Below are positions 19,327-28,933 of a stretch of DNA of 64,000 nucleotides, in pieces (position 1 is the stretch's first letter; each line of letters opens with the position of its first letter). The DNA comes from Aquimarina aggregata. GTDB lineage: Bacteria > Bacteroidota > Bacteroidia > Flavobacteriales > Flavobacteriaceae. The DNA is taken from positions 1-64,000 of the forward strand of contig NZ_LQRT01000008.1 of assembly GCF_001632745.1 (NCBI RefSeq), read 5' to 3'. The notes beneath the pieces were generated by a model. That model searched no databases, was not told where the DNA came from, and saw nothing but the letters and a program-made list of their open reading frames with translations. The position numbers were made by a program, and so were the translations under genes.

Positions 19327-21930
19327 ATGAAACACAAAGTATCTATTATTGCCTTATTAGTGTTGTTATGCACTAATTTTGCCTCAGCACAAACAGTAGA
19401 GTCTCGTAGACAAGCGGCCAATACATTATGGGAAACTTATGGTAGAAATCCAAATAATCCCTCACAAATGCCCGATGCGGTGCCAGTTAATGTAAACGCT
19501 AATATAGACCAAATAGTAATTGACCCAACTTTTAGTAATCTGGAAACAGCACTAAAAAACCTTCTTGATAATAATGGTGGAATTCTTCGTTTCAATGCTA
19601 CGACTCCAACCACTATTAATTTTAATAATGTTATTCATCTTAATCCATCATACCAAAATAGAGATAAAGTAAGAACAATTGTAATTCAAGGTAAGAACAT
19701 CACATTTGATGGTCAAAATAATACTAGTCTTTTTTTGGTTAGGGGTAGTGTTAGATTAGTAATTCAAGATGCAACGTTAACAAATGCTAACTTTAAAGGA
19801 GTCTCCCAGGCAAATCTTAAAAATATCTTTCGTTCTGGCGGTGGTGCCATAGAAGTGGCGCAAGCAGCATCATTTTTTGGATCTTTAAGAGTAAGAAATT
19901 GCCAATTTGTTAATAATAAAGTATCGCATTTTAATGGTATAGGTGAAAACCAGAATGGTGCAGCAATTAGAATTAATAACAAAAGTACTGCAGAGGTATT
20001 TGGTTGTAGTTTCAAAAACAATCAAGCGGTTACAGGAGGAGCCATAGGAGCGACTTCAATCGAAAGACTTACTATCATTAATAGTTCTTTTGATTCTAAT
20101 TTATCTAATGGATACAAATCAACTACTGGTTATATGAATGTAGTAGAAGGTGCTGGCGCTTTGCGAGTAGATAGAACCACAAAGCCTCTTGAAATCTATG
20201 GAACTAGTTTTGTTAGAAATTCTGCAAATGTAAAAGTATCCGTAATGGAGGTATTTATAGCTCCAGTTTTTGGATCTTCACCAGGCTATCCTACCAATGA
20301 ACCTGCTCTAGTTATTGATAATTGTGAGTTTAAAGATAATACATATAATAACTATGCAGGCGTAAGTAACTTTGAAAGAGCTTTTTTTGCAGGATGTATT
20401 GTTTTTCATGGCAATAGTGCTAAAATGAAGTTAACCAACTCTGTGTTTGATAATAATGAGGTAGGACAGGCTAATGTTAGATTGATTAATAATTTTGAAT
20501 TTGACAACTGTACTTTTGCAAACACTAAATTTCTTAATGTTGTAGATGCACCGCAGCAAGGAGCCGTCTTTTTACAAAAAATACCTGAATCAGGGTCATT
20601 TAATAACTGTACTTTTTATAAAAATGAACCTAGAAATAGAACTATGGCTAATGACATCATGTTTTGGCAAGGTACAGTGCCTTCAAGAGTTACATTAAAT
20701 AACTCTATATTTTATCGTACGAACACAAGTACAAATATTAAGCAGGTAAAAGCTCCTTTAAAGGGAAATGGCAATAATCAATATATTCCGGGAGTAGCTT
20801 CTTCTAGTCTTTCTGAAGTCACTACGACAGCTTCAAATAAAACTAATCCAAATATTATTGCCAATAATATAGTAGATATGTGTCTAGGGACAAACACACT
20901 ACCTTTGGGTATAGGAGGTATAGATGATTGTTCAGGAACACCACCAAATCCAATAGGTATTGTAATTCCGGGAACTATTCAGGTAGAAAATTTTGTTGCT
21001 AAAAATGGAGAAGTAAGAGCAGAAAACACACCTGGAGGAGGACAAAACCTAGGGTTTATAAAAAATAATAATTATACCGAATATGATATTAATGTTGATA
21101 AAAAAGGAACTTATACGTTAGATGTTTTTACTTCTTCAAATGGAGTAGGAGGTAATGTTGTAGTTTCTGTCGGGGGAGTAAACAAGGCCACCCTAATGGT
21201 TCCTGTTAATAATGCATGGCATACCTATGATACTTCAATCACTGCAAATTTAGATTTGGTAGCAGGGACTCAAAAAATTCGTTTTACATATACTGGGGGA
21301 GCAGGATTCTTATTTAATTTTGATCGAGCAGAATTTAAGTTGAATACCGCCGTGCCAGTAACATTAGATTGCAATGATGCACCTACCGGGTTAAAAGCGA
21401 TTAGCTCGACTACAAATTCGATTACGTTTTCATTTGATAATTCGAGTAATGACCTTAGAAGATTTGAGTTAAGGGCTTTTGCGCAAGGTACTTTTGGAGG
21501 AAATATAAATTCTGGAGCAGTTAGTTATGCAGCGGCCCCAGAAGGAAGTTCTACAATAACGATAAGAAGTTTACAAGGGGCTACTAGTTATGATTTTGTA
21601 TTTAGAGCGCTATGCTCAGGTAGTAACCCTGGGGCTAGTCCGGTTGCTCCGCTAGTTAACGCTTCAACAAGTGTAACACTTGCTAAGAATGTAAATAATG
21701 AAGAGTTAGAAATTATAGCGTATGAAGGTTCTTTGGAGATAAATAATTTAACAGTGTTTACTGGTGTTGAGAATGTGAGGTATGCCTTATATAATTTATC
21801 TGGTCAAATAGTGAAAAAAGGTATTTTAACTACCTCAAAAATTTCAACGAAAGGTTTTCCAAAAGGAATATATCTACTAGAGTTAAATAAAGGAATCAAA
21901 AGAAAGGTTTTTAAAACTTTACTGCAATAA
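19327..21930 (+). CDS. Secreted right-handed beta-helix protein with CBM6, FN3-like and T9SS domains
   Basis: 867 residues; signal peptide ends near SAQ (residue 22). Residues about 70-530 consist of short repeated strands with Asn ladders (CQFVNNK, CSFKNNQA, SSFDSNLS, SVFDNNEV, CTFYKNE), typical of parallel beta-helix proteins such as polysaccharide lyases. A CBM6-like module (about 543-675) resembles that of the 1622-residue enzyme at 1519-6387 (NTPGGGQNLGF-x-KNN-x-YTEY). A fibronectin III-like domain (about 681-785) and a T9SS sorting domain (about 795-867) complete it. Lyase activity is plausible but no catalytic residues were assigned; it may be a non-catalytic binding protein. Confidence 0.82.
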   Translation: MKHKVSIIALLVLLCTNFASAQTVESRRQAANTLWETYGRNPNNPSQMPDAVPVNVNANIDQIVIDPTFSNLETALKNLLDNNGGILRFNATTPTTINFNNVIHLNPSYQNRDKVRTIVIQGKNITFDGQNNTSLFLVRGSVRLVIQDATLTNANFKGVSQANLKNIFRSGGGAIEVAQAASFFGSLRVRNCQFVNNKVSHFNGIGENQNGAAIRINNKSTAEVFGCSFKNNQAVTGGAIGATSIERLTIINSSFDSNLSNGYKSTTGYMNVVEGAGALRVDRTTKPLEIYGTSFVRNSANVKVSVMEVFIAPVFGSSPGYPTNEPALVIDNCEFKDNTYNNYAGVSNFERAFFAGCIVFHGNSAKMKLTNSVFDNNEVGQANVRLINNFEFDNCTFANTKFLNVVDAPQQGAVFLQKIPESGSFNNCTFYKNEPRNRTMANDIMFWQGTVPSRVTLNNSIFYRTNTSTNIKQVKAPLKGNGNNQYIPGVASSSLSEVTTTASNKTNPNIIANNIVDMCLGTNTLPLGIGGIDDCSGTPPNPIGIVIPGTIQVENFVAKNGEVRAENTPGGGQNLGFIKNNNYTEYDINVDKKGTYTLDVFTSSNGVGGNVVVSVGGVNKATLMVPVNNAWHTYDTSITANLDLVAGTQKIRFTYTGGAGFLFNFDRAEFKLNTAVPVTLDCNDAPTGLKAISSTTNSITFSFDNSSNDLRRFELRAFAQGTFGGNINSGAVSYAAAPEGSSTITIRSLQGATSYDFVFRALCSGSNPGASPVAPLVNASTSVTLAKNVNNEELEIIAYEGSLEINNLTVFTGVENVRYALYNLSGQIVKKGILTTSKISTKGFPKGIYLLELNKGIKRKVFKTLLQ

Positions 21931-21946
21931 GATAAAAAAGTAGCAA

Positions 21947-21996
21947 ACTAGATCAAGCCCAAAAATCTATATATTCAATTTTGAGCTTGATCTAGT
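21947..21996 (+). terminator. Stem-loop after the beta-helix protein
   Basis: A 12-bp perfect stem (ACTAGATCAAGC with GCTTGATCTAGT) separated by 26 bases, beginning 17 bases after the stop codon. It lacks a T-run, so a terminator or 3'-end stabiliser is only likely. Confidence 0.5.
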
Positions 21997-22052
21997 AATA
22001 TGATAAAGTTACGTCAATAAAAGTTTTGTTTACTGTATACATGAATTAAAAA

Positions 22053-22082
22053 AAGCCTCTCCAAGTTTATATGGAAAAGCTT
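22053..22082 (-). terminator. Second minus-strand terminator-like hairpin downstream of tRNA-Asp
   Basis: On the minus strand AAGCTTTTCCA pairs with TGGAGAGGCTT (11 bp, two G-U pairs), 8-nt loop, followed by a T7 tract. It is about 66 bases beyond the tRNA terminator, so it is either a back-up terminator or the end of a short RNA. Confidence 0.55.
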
Positions 22083-22104
22083 CTCATCGGTTTACTACTA
22101 AACC

Positions 22105-22122
22105 ATCCCGATCTCTCGGGAT
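22105..22122. repeat. Small palindromic element ATCCCGA/TCGGGAT
   Basis: A 7-bp inverted repeat around a TCTC loop between the two minus-strand terminators. GC-rich compared with its surroundings. Function unknown. Confidence 0.45.
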
Positions 22123-22148
22123 CAACACAACATTTTTCAATTGCTAAA

Positions 22149-22176
22149 AAAAGCTTCAATAATAATTGAAGCTTTT
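22149..22176 (-). terminator. Terminator of tRNA-Asp
   Basis: Perfect 12-bp stem (AAAAGCTTCAAT with ATTGAAGCTTTT) around a 4-nt loop; on the minus strand it ends in a T-run directly after the tRNA gene. Confidence 0.85.
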
Positions 22177-22185
22177 ACAATTTTG

Positions 22186-22259
22186 CGGTCTGGACGGGAC
22201 TCGAACCCGCGACCCCCTGCGTGACAGGCAGGTATTCTAACCAACTGAACTACCAGACC
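22186..22259 (-). tRNA. tRNA-Asp (GTC)
   Basis: Read on the minus strand the 74-nt cloverleaf has a 7-bp acceptor stem (GGTCTGG with CCAGACC), anticodon loop CTGTCAC giving anticodon GTC, a TTCGAGTC T-loop segment and discriminator G, all as expected for tRNA-Asp. The 3' CCA is not encoded. Confidence 0.97.
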
Positions 22260-22344
22260 AGGCCTTATTGCGGATGCAAATATACACCTCATTTTAGAAC
22301 CCGCAAATCTTTTTTTTGTTTTTTTTCAAAATCTTTTTTCGAGA

Positions 22345-23274
22345 TCAACTAAATTTCTGCCTTTCAACTAAATATGTGGTTAAAATTTTATCAAAGTTTT
22401 TGGTGGTATCTGCTTCAACATACTTAATGCCATATTGGGCGCATTTCATTTTTAAGTCATAAAAGTAAGTAGAAACGGCTTTTTGATAATTGTCTTTTAT
22501 ATTATCAGCGTATAAGTTAATGTGTTCTTTGGTTTCAACATCAATAAATCTAGTAGGGCGATTGCTAAAATCAAAATTTAGTTCTTTTTCACTATCAAAA
22601 GTGTGAAAAAGGATGACCTCATGTTTATTGTGTTTAAGATGTCTTAATGCTTCAAAAAGTTTTTCGGGACTTGTTGTAGCTTGAAGCATATCAGTAAATA
22701 AAAATATAAGAGATCGCCTATGTATTTTCTCAGCAATGAGATGTAAAAACTTAAAAGTTTCAGTATTCTTATGTTCAGCTTCTCTAACAATCGTTTGATT
22801 AAGATTGTTAAGTAACATTTGGTGATGCCTTTCACTACCTTTTTCTGGGGCATAGTAATCGTATGCATCGCTGTATACACTAAGCCCAATAGCGTCGCGT
22901 TGTTTTTTTAAAATATTCATTAAACAAGCAGTAGCTAAAACAGAAAAGCTAATTTTATTTAAGGAATTTAAATTGTGCTCTTTTACTTTAGGGTAATGCA
23001 TAGAAGATGAGCTGTCTATAATAATATGACACCTTAGATTAGTCTCTTCTTCGTAGCGTTTTGTAAAAAGTTTATCTGTTTTGGCAAAAAGTTTCCAATC
23101 TATATGTTTAGTACTTTCTCCATTATTATAAACTTTATGTTCGGCAAATTCTGCAGAAAATCCATGAAAAGGGCTTTTATGCATACCCGAAATAAACCCT
23201 TCTACAACTTGTTTAGCTAATAATTCTAGATTAGTAAACCCACCAGTTTTATTTATTTCTTTTTGAATATCCAT
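22345..23274 (-). CDS. DUF58 domain protein (vWA-like fold)
   Basis: 309 residues. HIDWKLFAKTDKLFTKRYEEE is the conserved DUF58 signature, followed by IIIDSSSSM, a MIDAS-like DxSxS metal site of von Willebrand A folds. No membrane helix, so cytosolic. DUF58 proteins commonly work with MoxR AAA ATPases in maturation or metal insertion, but no MoxR gene is adjacent here. It lies downstream of the thioredoxin gene, separated by a terminator. Confidence 0.88.
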   Translation of the reverse strand: MDIQKEINKTGGFTNLELLAKQVVEGFISGMHKSPFHGFSAEFAEHKVYNNGESTKHIDWKLFAKTDKLFTKRYEEETNLRCHIIIDSSSSMHYPKVKEHNLNSLNKISFSVLATACLMNILKKQRDAIGLSVYSDAYDYYAPEKGSERHHQMLLNNLNQTIVREAEHKNTETFKFLHLIAEKIHRRSLIFLFTDMLQATTSPEKLFEALRHLKHNKHEVILFHTFDSEKELNFDFSNRPTRFIDVETKEHINLYADNIKDNYQKAVSTYFYDLKMKCAQYGIKYVEADTTKNFDKILTTYLVERQKFS

Positions 23275-23298
23275 ACATGCAGATTTTTGTGAAAATAA

Positions 23299-23327
23299 AA
23301 AAGGTTTGACAATTCGTCAAACCTTTT
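23299..23327 (-). terminator. Terminator of trxA
   Basis: 12-bp perfect stem (AAAAGGTTTGAC with GTCAAACCTTTT), 5-nt loop, followed by a T-rich stretch on the minus strand, 25 bases after the thioredoxin stop. Confidence 0.88.
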
Positions 23328-23351
23328 ATTGTTTTTATTATTGAGTTGTAA

Positions 23352-23669
23352 TTACAAAAGCGAATCTAAAGCTTCTGAGTATACATTTTTTGGAGAAACA
23401 CCAACTTGACGACCTACAACCTCTCCATTTTGGAAAACCAAAACAGTTGGGATATTTCTTACACCGTATTTAGCAGCAAATTCTTGATTAGCATCTACAT
23501 CTACTTTACCTACAACGGCTTTGCCATTATATTCTTCGCTAATTTGTTCGATGATAGGACCTACCATTCTACAAGGACCACACCAAGCTGCCCAAAAATC
23601 TACTAATACTGGTTTATCGCTTTTAAGTACTACTTCGTCAAAAGTAGCGTCTGTTATTTCTAGTGCCAT
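23352..23669 (-). CDS. trxA: Thioredoxin
   Basis: 105 residues, the classic thioredoxin size, with no signal peptide. Active site WCGPCR (C30 and C33), preceded by VLVDFWAAW and followed by the cis-proline segment NIPTV. It reduces protein disulphides in the cytosol using electrons from thioredoxin reductase, which is not encoded nearby. Its own promoter and terminator are visible, so it is monocistronic. Confidence 0.97.
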   Translation of the reverse strand: MALEITDATFDEVVLKSDKPVLVDFWAAWCGPCRMVGPIIEQISEEYNGKAVVGKVDVDANQEFAAKYGVRNIPTVLVFQNGEVVGRQVGVSPKNVYSEALDSLL

Positions 23670-23710
23670 AGTTATTTATTGTTTAAATTTTTATATTGTT
23701 TTAATAATTA

Positions 23711-23744
23711 CAAAATTAGTCAATAATTCTTCGAAAGCTTACAA
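23711..23744 (-). promoter_or_regulatory. trxA promoter
   Basis: On the minus strand TTG (23744-23742), a 23-base spacer and TAATTTTG (23718-23711), matching the Bacteroidota -33/-7 pattern, about 40 bases before the start codon. Confidence 0.6.
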
Positions 23745-23909
23745 TCGTTGTATTTGTTTTGACTATTTAGCTATATGGTTTTCTGATACCTAAGTTTGAA
23801 TATCGAAATATAATCTAATTTATATTTCTACGAAAACAATACTTTAAATATACACTTATATGTTCTAAAATGAAATTAACATTATATTTGTAAGACTGAA
23901 TTAGAAATA

Positions 23910-24269
23910 ATGAAGGAAACCCAACTCTCATATTGTCACTTAACTTTTAAAGAATCTCATGCCATTTTGGTAATGTATGAAGGATCAGCGATTACCATAG
24001 AAAACGCTAAAGAGATAACTGCACTCTTAGATGAATTTTACCAAGGAAGAAAATTTGTTTTTATAACTCATCGAAAATACGGTCATGATATAGATCTGGA
24101 TGTTTATAAGGGTAAAATTTTAAAAAATATGATTGGCTTTGCGATAGTTTCTAATAATCCTGATGAGGTAGAAAGAGCAGTAAAAGAACAATCTTTATGG
24201 AATGAGGCATTTACTTTTTTTACCACACTTGAAGAAGCTGAAAATTGGGCAAGTAGCTTTTTTGATTAG
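23910..24269 (+). CDS. Uncharacterised small protein, possible SpoIIAA/STAS-like fold
   Basis: 119 residues, soluble, no signal peptide. The pattern of strands and helices (GSAITIENAKEITALLDEF, FVFITHRK, IGFAIVSNN, FFTTLEEAENWASSFF) resembles SpoIIAA/STAS-like proteins common in Bacteroidota, but the assignment is tentative. A TATATTTG -7-like element lies at 23883-23890 and a small hairpin follows the gene. It is convergent with dnaE. Confidence 0.75.
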   Translation: MKETQLSYCHLTFKESHAILVMYEGSAITIENAKEITALLDEFYQGRKFVFITHRKYGHDIDLDVYKGKILKNMIGFAIVSNNPDEVERAVKEQSLWNEAFTFFTTLEEAENWASSFFD

Positions 24270-24320
24270 ACTAATCTTTATAGTAAATAAATCATTGTGC
24301 TCACTAAAATATTAAAAATC

Positions 24321-24343
24321 AAAAGAATATAAAACATTCTTTT
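24321..24343. terminator. Small bidirectional hairpin between the convergent genes
   Basis: AAAAGAAT pairs with ATTCTTTT across a 7-nt loop and ends in a T-run on the + strand; A-run before it supplies Ts on the minus strand. Confidence 0.5.
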
Positions 24344-24363
24344 TTGCGTATAGTCTGTATACA

Positions 24364-27300
24364 TTAATTTAATTTGTAGTACACAGCATCATTTTCTAAT
24401 GCAGTTAATAATTCAGGTGAAATGTTTATTTTTTGTTTTCTACTTGGCATATGTAATTTTAGTTTTTCTGCCATTTCATAAATCACAAAATTAAGAGTAT
24501 GATTTCCAGAATGTTCGGTTAATAGTTCTTTTAGGCTATCAATTCTAGAGTCTGATAAATTATTAATGTCTAATTGGATTGTTAGTTTTCTGGCGTAGGT
24601 TTCCATAACATCGTGTAATAGCTGAAAACTATTAAATTGTATTCTGGGGTCTCCTTTTTTACCTGTATCTCTATTAACCCACCCTTCTTTTATAAATGCT
24701 TTAGTATACACAAAAGTACTTTGTACTAGAAAAGGTCTGTGTTTAAGATAGTCTTCTCCAAACACCCTAAATTCATGAGCTGTATTGTAGTCTTCAATTG
24801 TAAATGTTGCCCAGCCTTTTCCATTTTTTGAAGTACGATGTTCTACTCCCGTAATTACTCCTCCAAACGCTATTTCACGATTTAGGTTATTTTCTAGATC
24901 AGCAAAATTCAAAAGAGTTCCATTACAGAAATATTTCATTTCATATTTAAAATCGTCTAACGGATGTCCGGATAGATAAATCCCAACGACTTCTTTCTCT
25001 CGGGCGAGTTTTTCCATGGTTCCCCATTCTTCACAAGGAGGAACTACAGGCTCAGGGATTTGAACATCACTGGCTTCGCCAAATAAACTTACTTGTGAAG
25101 AGTTTTCATTTTCTTGATATTTAGAGCCGTATTTCATAGCTTTTTCAAGAAAAGTAATATCATCTCCATCTTTATGAAAATATTGCCCTCTATGTGTTTC
25201 TCCAAATGAGTCAAAGCCACCTGCAAGCGCTAAACTTTCAAATGCCTTTTTGTTAGCTGCTCTAAGGTCAATACGTTTAGCCATGTCAAAAATAGACTTG
25301 TATGGTCCATCTTCTTTTCTATTTTCTACGATAGTAGCAACAGCTCCTGTTCCTACACCTTTTATTGCTCCCATACCAAATCTTACGGCACCATCCTTAT
25401 TTACAGAGAACTTTCTATAAGATTCATTAACATCAGGTCCCAATACATCTAATTTCATTCGCTTACATTCTTCCATAAAGAAAGTAACCTGTTTAATGTC
25501 ATTCATATTGTTAGAAAGTACTGCAGCCATATATTCTGCAGGGTAATGCGCTTTTAAGTATGCTGTTTGATATGCAATCCAAGCATAACATGTAGAATGT
25601 GATTTATTAAAAGCATAGGCAGCAAATGCCTCCCAGTCTTTCCAAATTTTTTCTAATTTATCTTCAGCATGGCCTTTTGCAGATGCTTGAGATATAAATT
25701 TAGGCTTCATTTTGTCAAGAACGGCTTTCTGTTTTTTACCCATTGCCTTACGAAGGACATCGGCTTCACCTTTTGTGAAATCAGCAAGTTTTTGTGATAA
25801 TAACATTACTTGCTCTTGATATACAGTAATACCATAGGTTTCTTTTAGGTATTCTTCACATGCTTCAAGGTCATATATGATTTCTTCTGTCCCGTGTTTC
25901 CTATTAATAAAACTAGGGATATATTCTAAAGGCCCTGGACGATATAAAGCATTCATTGCGATAAGATCCGCAAAAACAGTAGGTTTTAACTCCTTCATGT
26001 ATTTTTGCATTCCCGGGGATTCATATTGAAATACCCCTACAGTTTCTCCTCTTTGGAATAGAGCATAGGTCTCTTCATCATCTAATGGGAAATTTTCTGG
26101 ATCTAAATCTACATCATGTTTAGCTTTTACAATCTTAACGGTATCCTTAATTAGAGTCAATGTTTTAAGCCCTAGGAAATCCATTTTTAGTAATCCAGCA
26201 CTTTCAACAACAGAGTTGTCAAATTGAGTACAGTACATATCTGAGTCCTTGGCTAGGGCAACAGGTACAAATTTGGTAATATCGTCTGGGGTAATAATAA
26301 CTCCACAGGCATGGATCCCTGTATTTCTTACAGAGCCTTCTAGAACTCTTGCTTGGTTTAGGGTTTCTGCTTCGAGATCACTTCCTTCGGCTATGTTAAG
26401 AAGCTCATTTACTTTTTCTAATTCGTCGCTTCTAAATTTTTTCTTTAATGTGGCTTCATCTACACCAAATATTTTACCTAATTTGGACATATTTGGTATT
26501 AGCTTAGCAATACGATCGGCATCACTAAGCGGTAAATCAAGTACTCTGGCTGTATCTCGAATGGAAGACTTTGCAGCCATTGTTCCGTATGTAATGATTT
26601 GCGCAACTTGATTGGCGCCATATTTTTCAATTACATAGTCCATAACTCGCCCTCGTCCTTCATCATCAAAATCAATATCAATATCGGGCATACTTACACG
26701 ATCAGGATTTAAGAATCTCTCAAAAAGTAAATCGTATTTAATAGGGTCAAGATTCGTGATCCATAAACAGTATGCTACTGCTGATCCAGCGGCTGATCCA
26801 CGACCGGGCCCTACCGAGACGCCCATGTCTCTTGCAGCTCTTATAAAATCTTCAACAATAAGGAAATATCCAGGATAACCTGTTTTTTCAATTACTTTAA
26901 GTTCAAAATCCAGACGTTCGTCGATTTCTGGAGTGATGTCGCCATACCGTATTTTAGCACCTTGATAAGTGATATGCCTTAAATATGCATTTTCTCCTCT
27001 TTTACCACCATCGATTTGATCCTCTTTAGACTGAAATTGTTCAGGGATATCAAATGCAGGTAAAAGTACATCTCGTGCAAGTACAAAAGGTTCGATTTTA
27101 TCTATAATCTCCTGTACATTAATAATCGCTTCAGGTAAATCTTTGAAGAGATTTTTCATCTCCTCTTGTGTTTTGAAATAATATTCTTGATTTGGTAAAC
27201 CATAGCGATATCCGCGACCACGACCTATTGGTGTTGCTTGTTTTTCACCATCTTTTACACATAATAGGATATCATGGGCATTGGCATCTTCTTTTTCACA

Positions 27301-28749
27301 ATAATAGGTGTTATTCGTTGCAACAGTTTTAATCCCATGTTTTTTTGCAAAATCAATCAGTACCTGATTTACCCGATTTTCATCTTCTTGATTATGACGC
27401 ATGATCTCGATATAAAGATCATCACCAAATTCTTGATGCCACCATAATAAAGCCTCTTCAGCTTGTTTTTCTCCAATATTTAATACTTTACTAGGAACTT
27501 CTCCGTAAAGGTTACCGGTAAGAATTATAATATCGTCTTTATATTGCTTTATGATCTCTTTGTCTATTCGCGGTAAATAATAGAATCCATCTACGAAGGC
27601 AGTAGAAGACATTTTTGCTAGATTGTGATACCCGTTTTTATTTTTGGCTAACATCACAATTTGATAACCATTATCTTTTCGAGATTTATCTTTATGGTTT
27701 TCACAAACAAAAAATTCGCATCCTACAATAGGTTTCATTTCTATACCTGTTGGAGTCTCTCCATTTTCAATAGCTTCAGCATTAGCTGCTTTTACACTTT
27801 TGTTATGGTTAGAAACGGCTTGTACAAAATGAAATGCACCCATCATATTAGCATGATCGGTCATGGCAACAGCTGTCATTTTATGTTGAGCCGCTATATT
27901 AACTAGATCAGGGATACTTGTAGTAGATTGTAAAACTGAAAATTGAGTGTGATTATGTAGATGTGCAAAATTGACTTCGTCAAGAGCTGCTATATTCTTC
28001 TCAATTTCTTGTTGAGATATATCAGAAGTACCTTTTTTATTAAGGGCTTCTTGTATTTTTTGTGAAGCTTTCTTAAGGTTTATATGTTTTAACCCTATTA
28101 GTTCAATAGGTTCTTGATGAATCTCCTTAAAATTCTGAAAGTAATCCGGCTCAACATCAAGCTCTTCTACTGTGAATATTTGTTTACGAATTAGTTCAAG
28201 AAAACATCTTGTTGTTGCTTCTACATCGGCAGTAGCATTATGTGCCTCTCCAAAAGCTACTCCAAAAAGATGTTGATGTAATTCGGTAAGAGTAGGAAGT
28301 TTAAACTTACCTCCTCGTCCTCCAGGTATTTGACAAAGTGATGCTGTGGTTTCTGTACAGGTATCAAGAACGGGTAGGTTTTGCAAATCATTTTCTACAC
28401 CTAAACGATAGAATTCTGCCCCCATTATGTTAACATCAAATCCTACATTTTGACCAACTACAAATTTAGTTTTGGAAAGCGCTATATTAAATTTTTCAAG
28501 AACCTCCTGCAAAGTAATTCCGTCCTGATCAGCAAGTTCAGTTGATATACCATGAATTTTTTCGGCATCGTAGGGGATATTAAAACCATCTGGTTTTACA
28601 AGGTAATCTTGATGCTCAATGCAGTTTCCCATTGCATCATGCAATTGCCAAGCAATTTGTATGCATCTTGGCCAGTTATCACTGTCGCTAATAGGTGCAT
28701 CCCATCGTTTTGGTAAACCGGTGGTTTCTGTATCAAAAATTAAATACAT
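24364..28749 (-). CDS. dnaE: DNA polymerase III subunit alpha with fused N-terminal exonuclease
   Basis: 1461 residues, the replicative polymerase. Residues 1 to about 190 are a DnaQ/DEDD 3'-5' exonuclease (DTETTG at 6-11, HNATADVEATTRCF near its end), giving built-in proofreading. A PHP domain begins near residue 260 (HLHNHTQFSVLQS). The palm carries the catalytic PDIDIDF motif (688-694), with RGSAAGSAVAY just before it; helix-hairpin-helix, OB-fold and C-terminal domains follow. Alpha chains fused to an exonuclease are normal in Bacteroidota, unlike the separate DnaQ of E. coli. A TATTTTTG -7-like element lies at 28800-28793. Confidence 0.97.
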   Translation of the reverse strand: MYLIFDTETTGLPKRWDAPISDSDNWPRCIQIAWQLHDAMGNCIEHQDYLVKPDGFNIPYDAEKIHGISTELADQDGITLQEVLEKFNIALSKTKFVVGQNVGFDVNIMGAEFYRLGVENDLQNLPVLDTCTETTASLCQIPGGRGGKFKLPTLTELHQHLFGVAFGEAHNATADVEATTRCFLELIRKQIFTVEELDVEPDYFQNFKEIHQEPIELIGLKHINLKKASQKIQEALNKKGTSDISQQEIEKNIAALDEVNFAHLHNHTQFSVLQSTTSIPDLVNIAAQHKMTAVAMTDHANMMGAFHFVQAVSNHNKSVKAANAEAIENGETPTGIEMKPIVGCEFFVCENHKDKSRKDNGYQIVMLAKNKNGYHNLAKMSSTAFVDGFYYLPRIDKEIIKQYKDDIIILTGNLYGEVPSKVLNIGEKQAEEALLWWHQEFGDDLYIEIMRHNQEDENRVNQVLIDFAKKHGIKTVATNNTYYCEKEDANAHDILLCVKDGEKQATPIGRGRGYRYGLPNQEYYFKTQEEMKNLFKDLPEAIINVQEIIDKIEPFVLARDVLLPAFDIPEQFQSKEDQIDGGKRGENAYLRHITYQGAKIRYGDITPEIDERLDFELKVIEKTGYPGYFLIVEDFIRAARDMGVSVGPGRGSAAGSAVAYCLWITNLDPIKYDLLFERFLNPDRVSMPDIDIDFDDEGRGRVMDYVIEKYGANQVAQIITYGTMAAKSSIRDTARVLDLPLSDADRIAKLIPNMSKLGKIFGVDEATLKKKFRSDELEKVNELLNIAEGSDLEAETLNQARVLEGSVRNTGIHACGVIITPDDITKFVPVALAKDSDMYCTQFDNSVVESAGLLKMDFLGLKTLTLIKDTVKIVKAKHDVDLDPENFPLDDEETYALFQRGETVGVFQYESPGMQKYMKELKPTVFADLIAMNALYRPGPLEYIPSFINRKHGTEEIIYDLEACEEYLKETYGITVYQEQVMLLSQKLADFTKGEADVLRKAMGKKQKAVLDKMKPKFISQASAKGHAEDKLEKIWKDWEAFAAYAFNKSHSTCYAWIAYQTAYLKAHYPAEYMAAVLSNNMNDIKQVTFFMEECKRMKLDVLGPDVNESYRKFSVNKDGAVRFGMGAIKGVGTGAVATIVENRKEDGPYKSIFDMAKRIDLRAANKKAFESLALAGGFDSFGETHRGQYFHKDGDDITFLEKAMKYGSKYQENENSSQVSLFGEASDVQIPEPVVPPCEEWGTMEKLAREKEVVGIYLSGHPLDDFKYEMKYFCNGTLLNFADLENNLNREIAFGGVITGVEHRTSKNGKGWATFTIEDYNTAHEFRVFGEDYLKHRPFLVQSTFVYTKAFIKEGWVNRDTGKKGDPRIQFNSFQLLHDVMETYARKLTIQLDINNLSDSRIDSLKELLTEHSGNHTLNFVIYEMAEKLKLHMPSRKQKINISPELLTALENDAVYYKLN

Positions 28750-28881
28750 AAAAGATATATTTCGAAAAAATTAAGGCCTTACTTCTGTAATTCAAAAATA
28801 CAGAAAATGATACGTTCGGTTTCCGAAAAGTTATCCAGAATTATCAACTAGTCATTTTGATTAAAATATGTCAATAAAAAA

Positions 28882-28908
28882 GCTTAGAAACATTAAATGT
28901 TTCTAAGC
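28882..28908 (-). terminator. Terminator of lipoprotein paralogue A
   Basis: 12-bp perfect stem (GCTTAGAAACAT with ATGTTTCTAAGC), 3-nt loop, followed by a T-run on the minus strand. Its stem sequence is shared with the terminator of paralogue B at 30922-30958, so the duplication included the 3' end. Confidence 0.88.
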
Positions 28909-28933
28909 CTCTTTTGTATAATTTGTTTTACTA

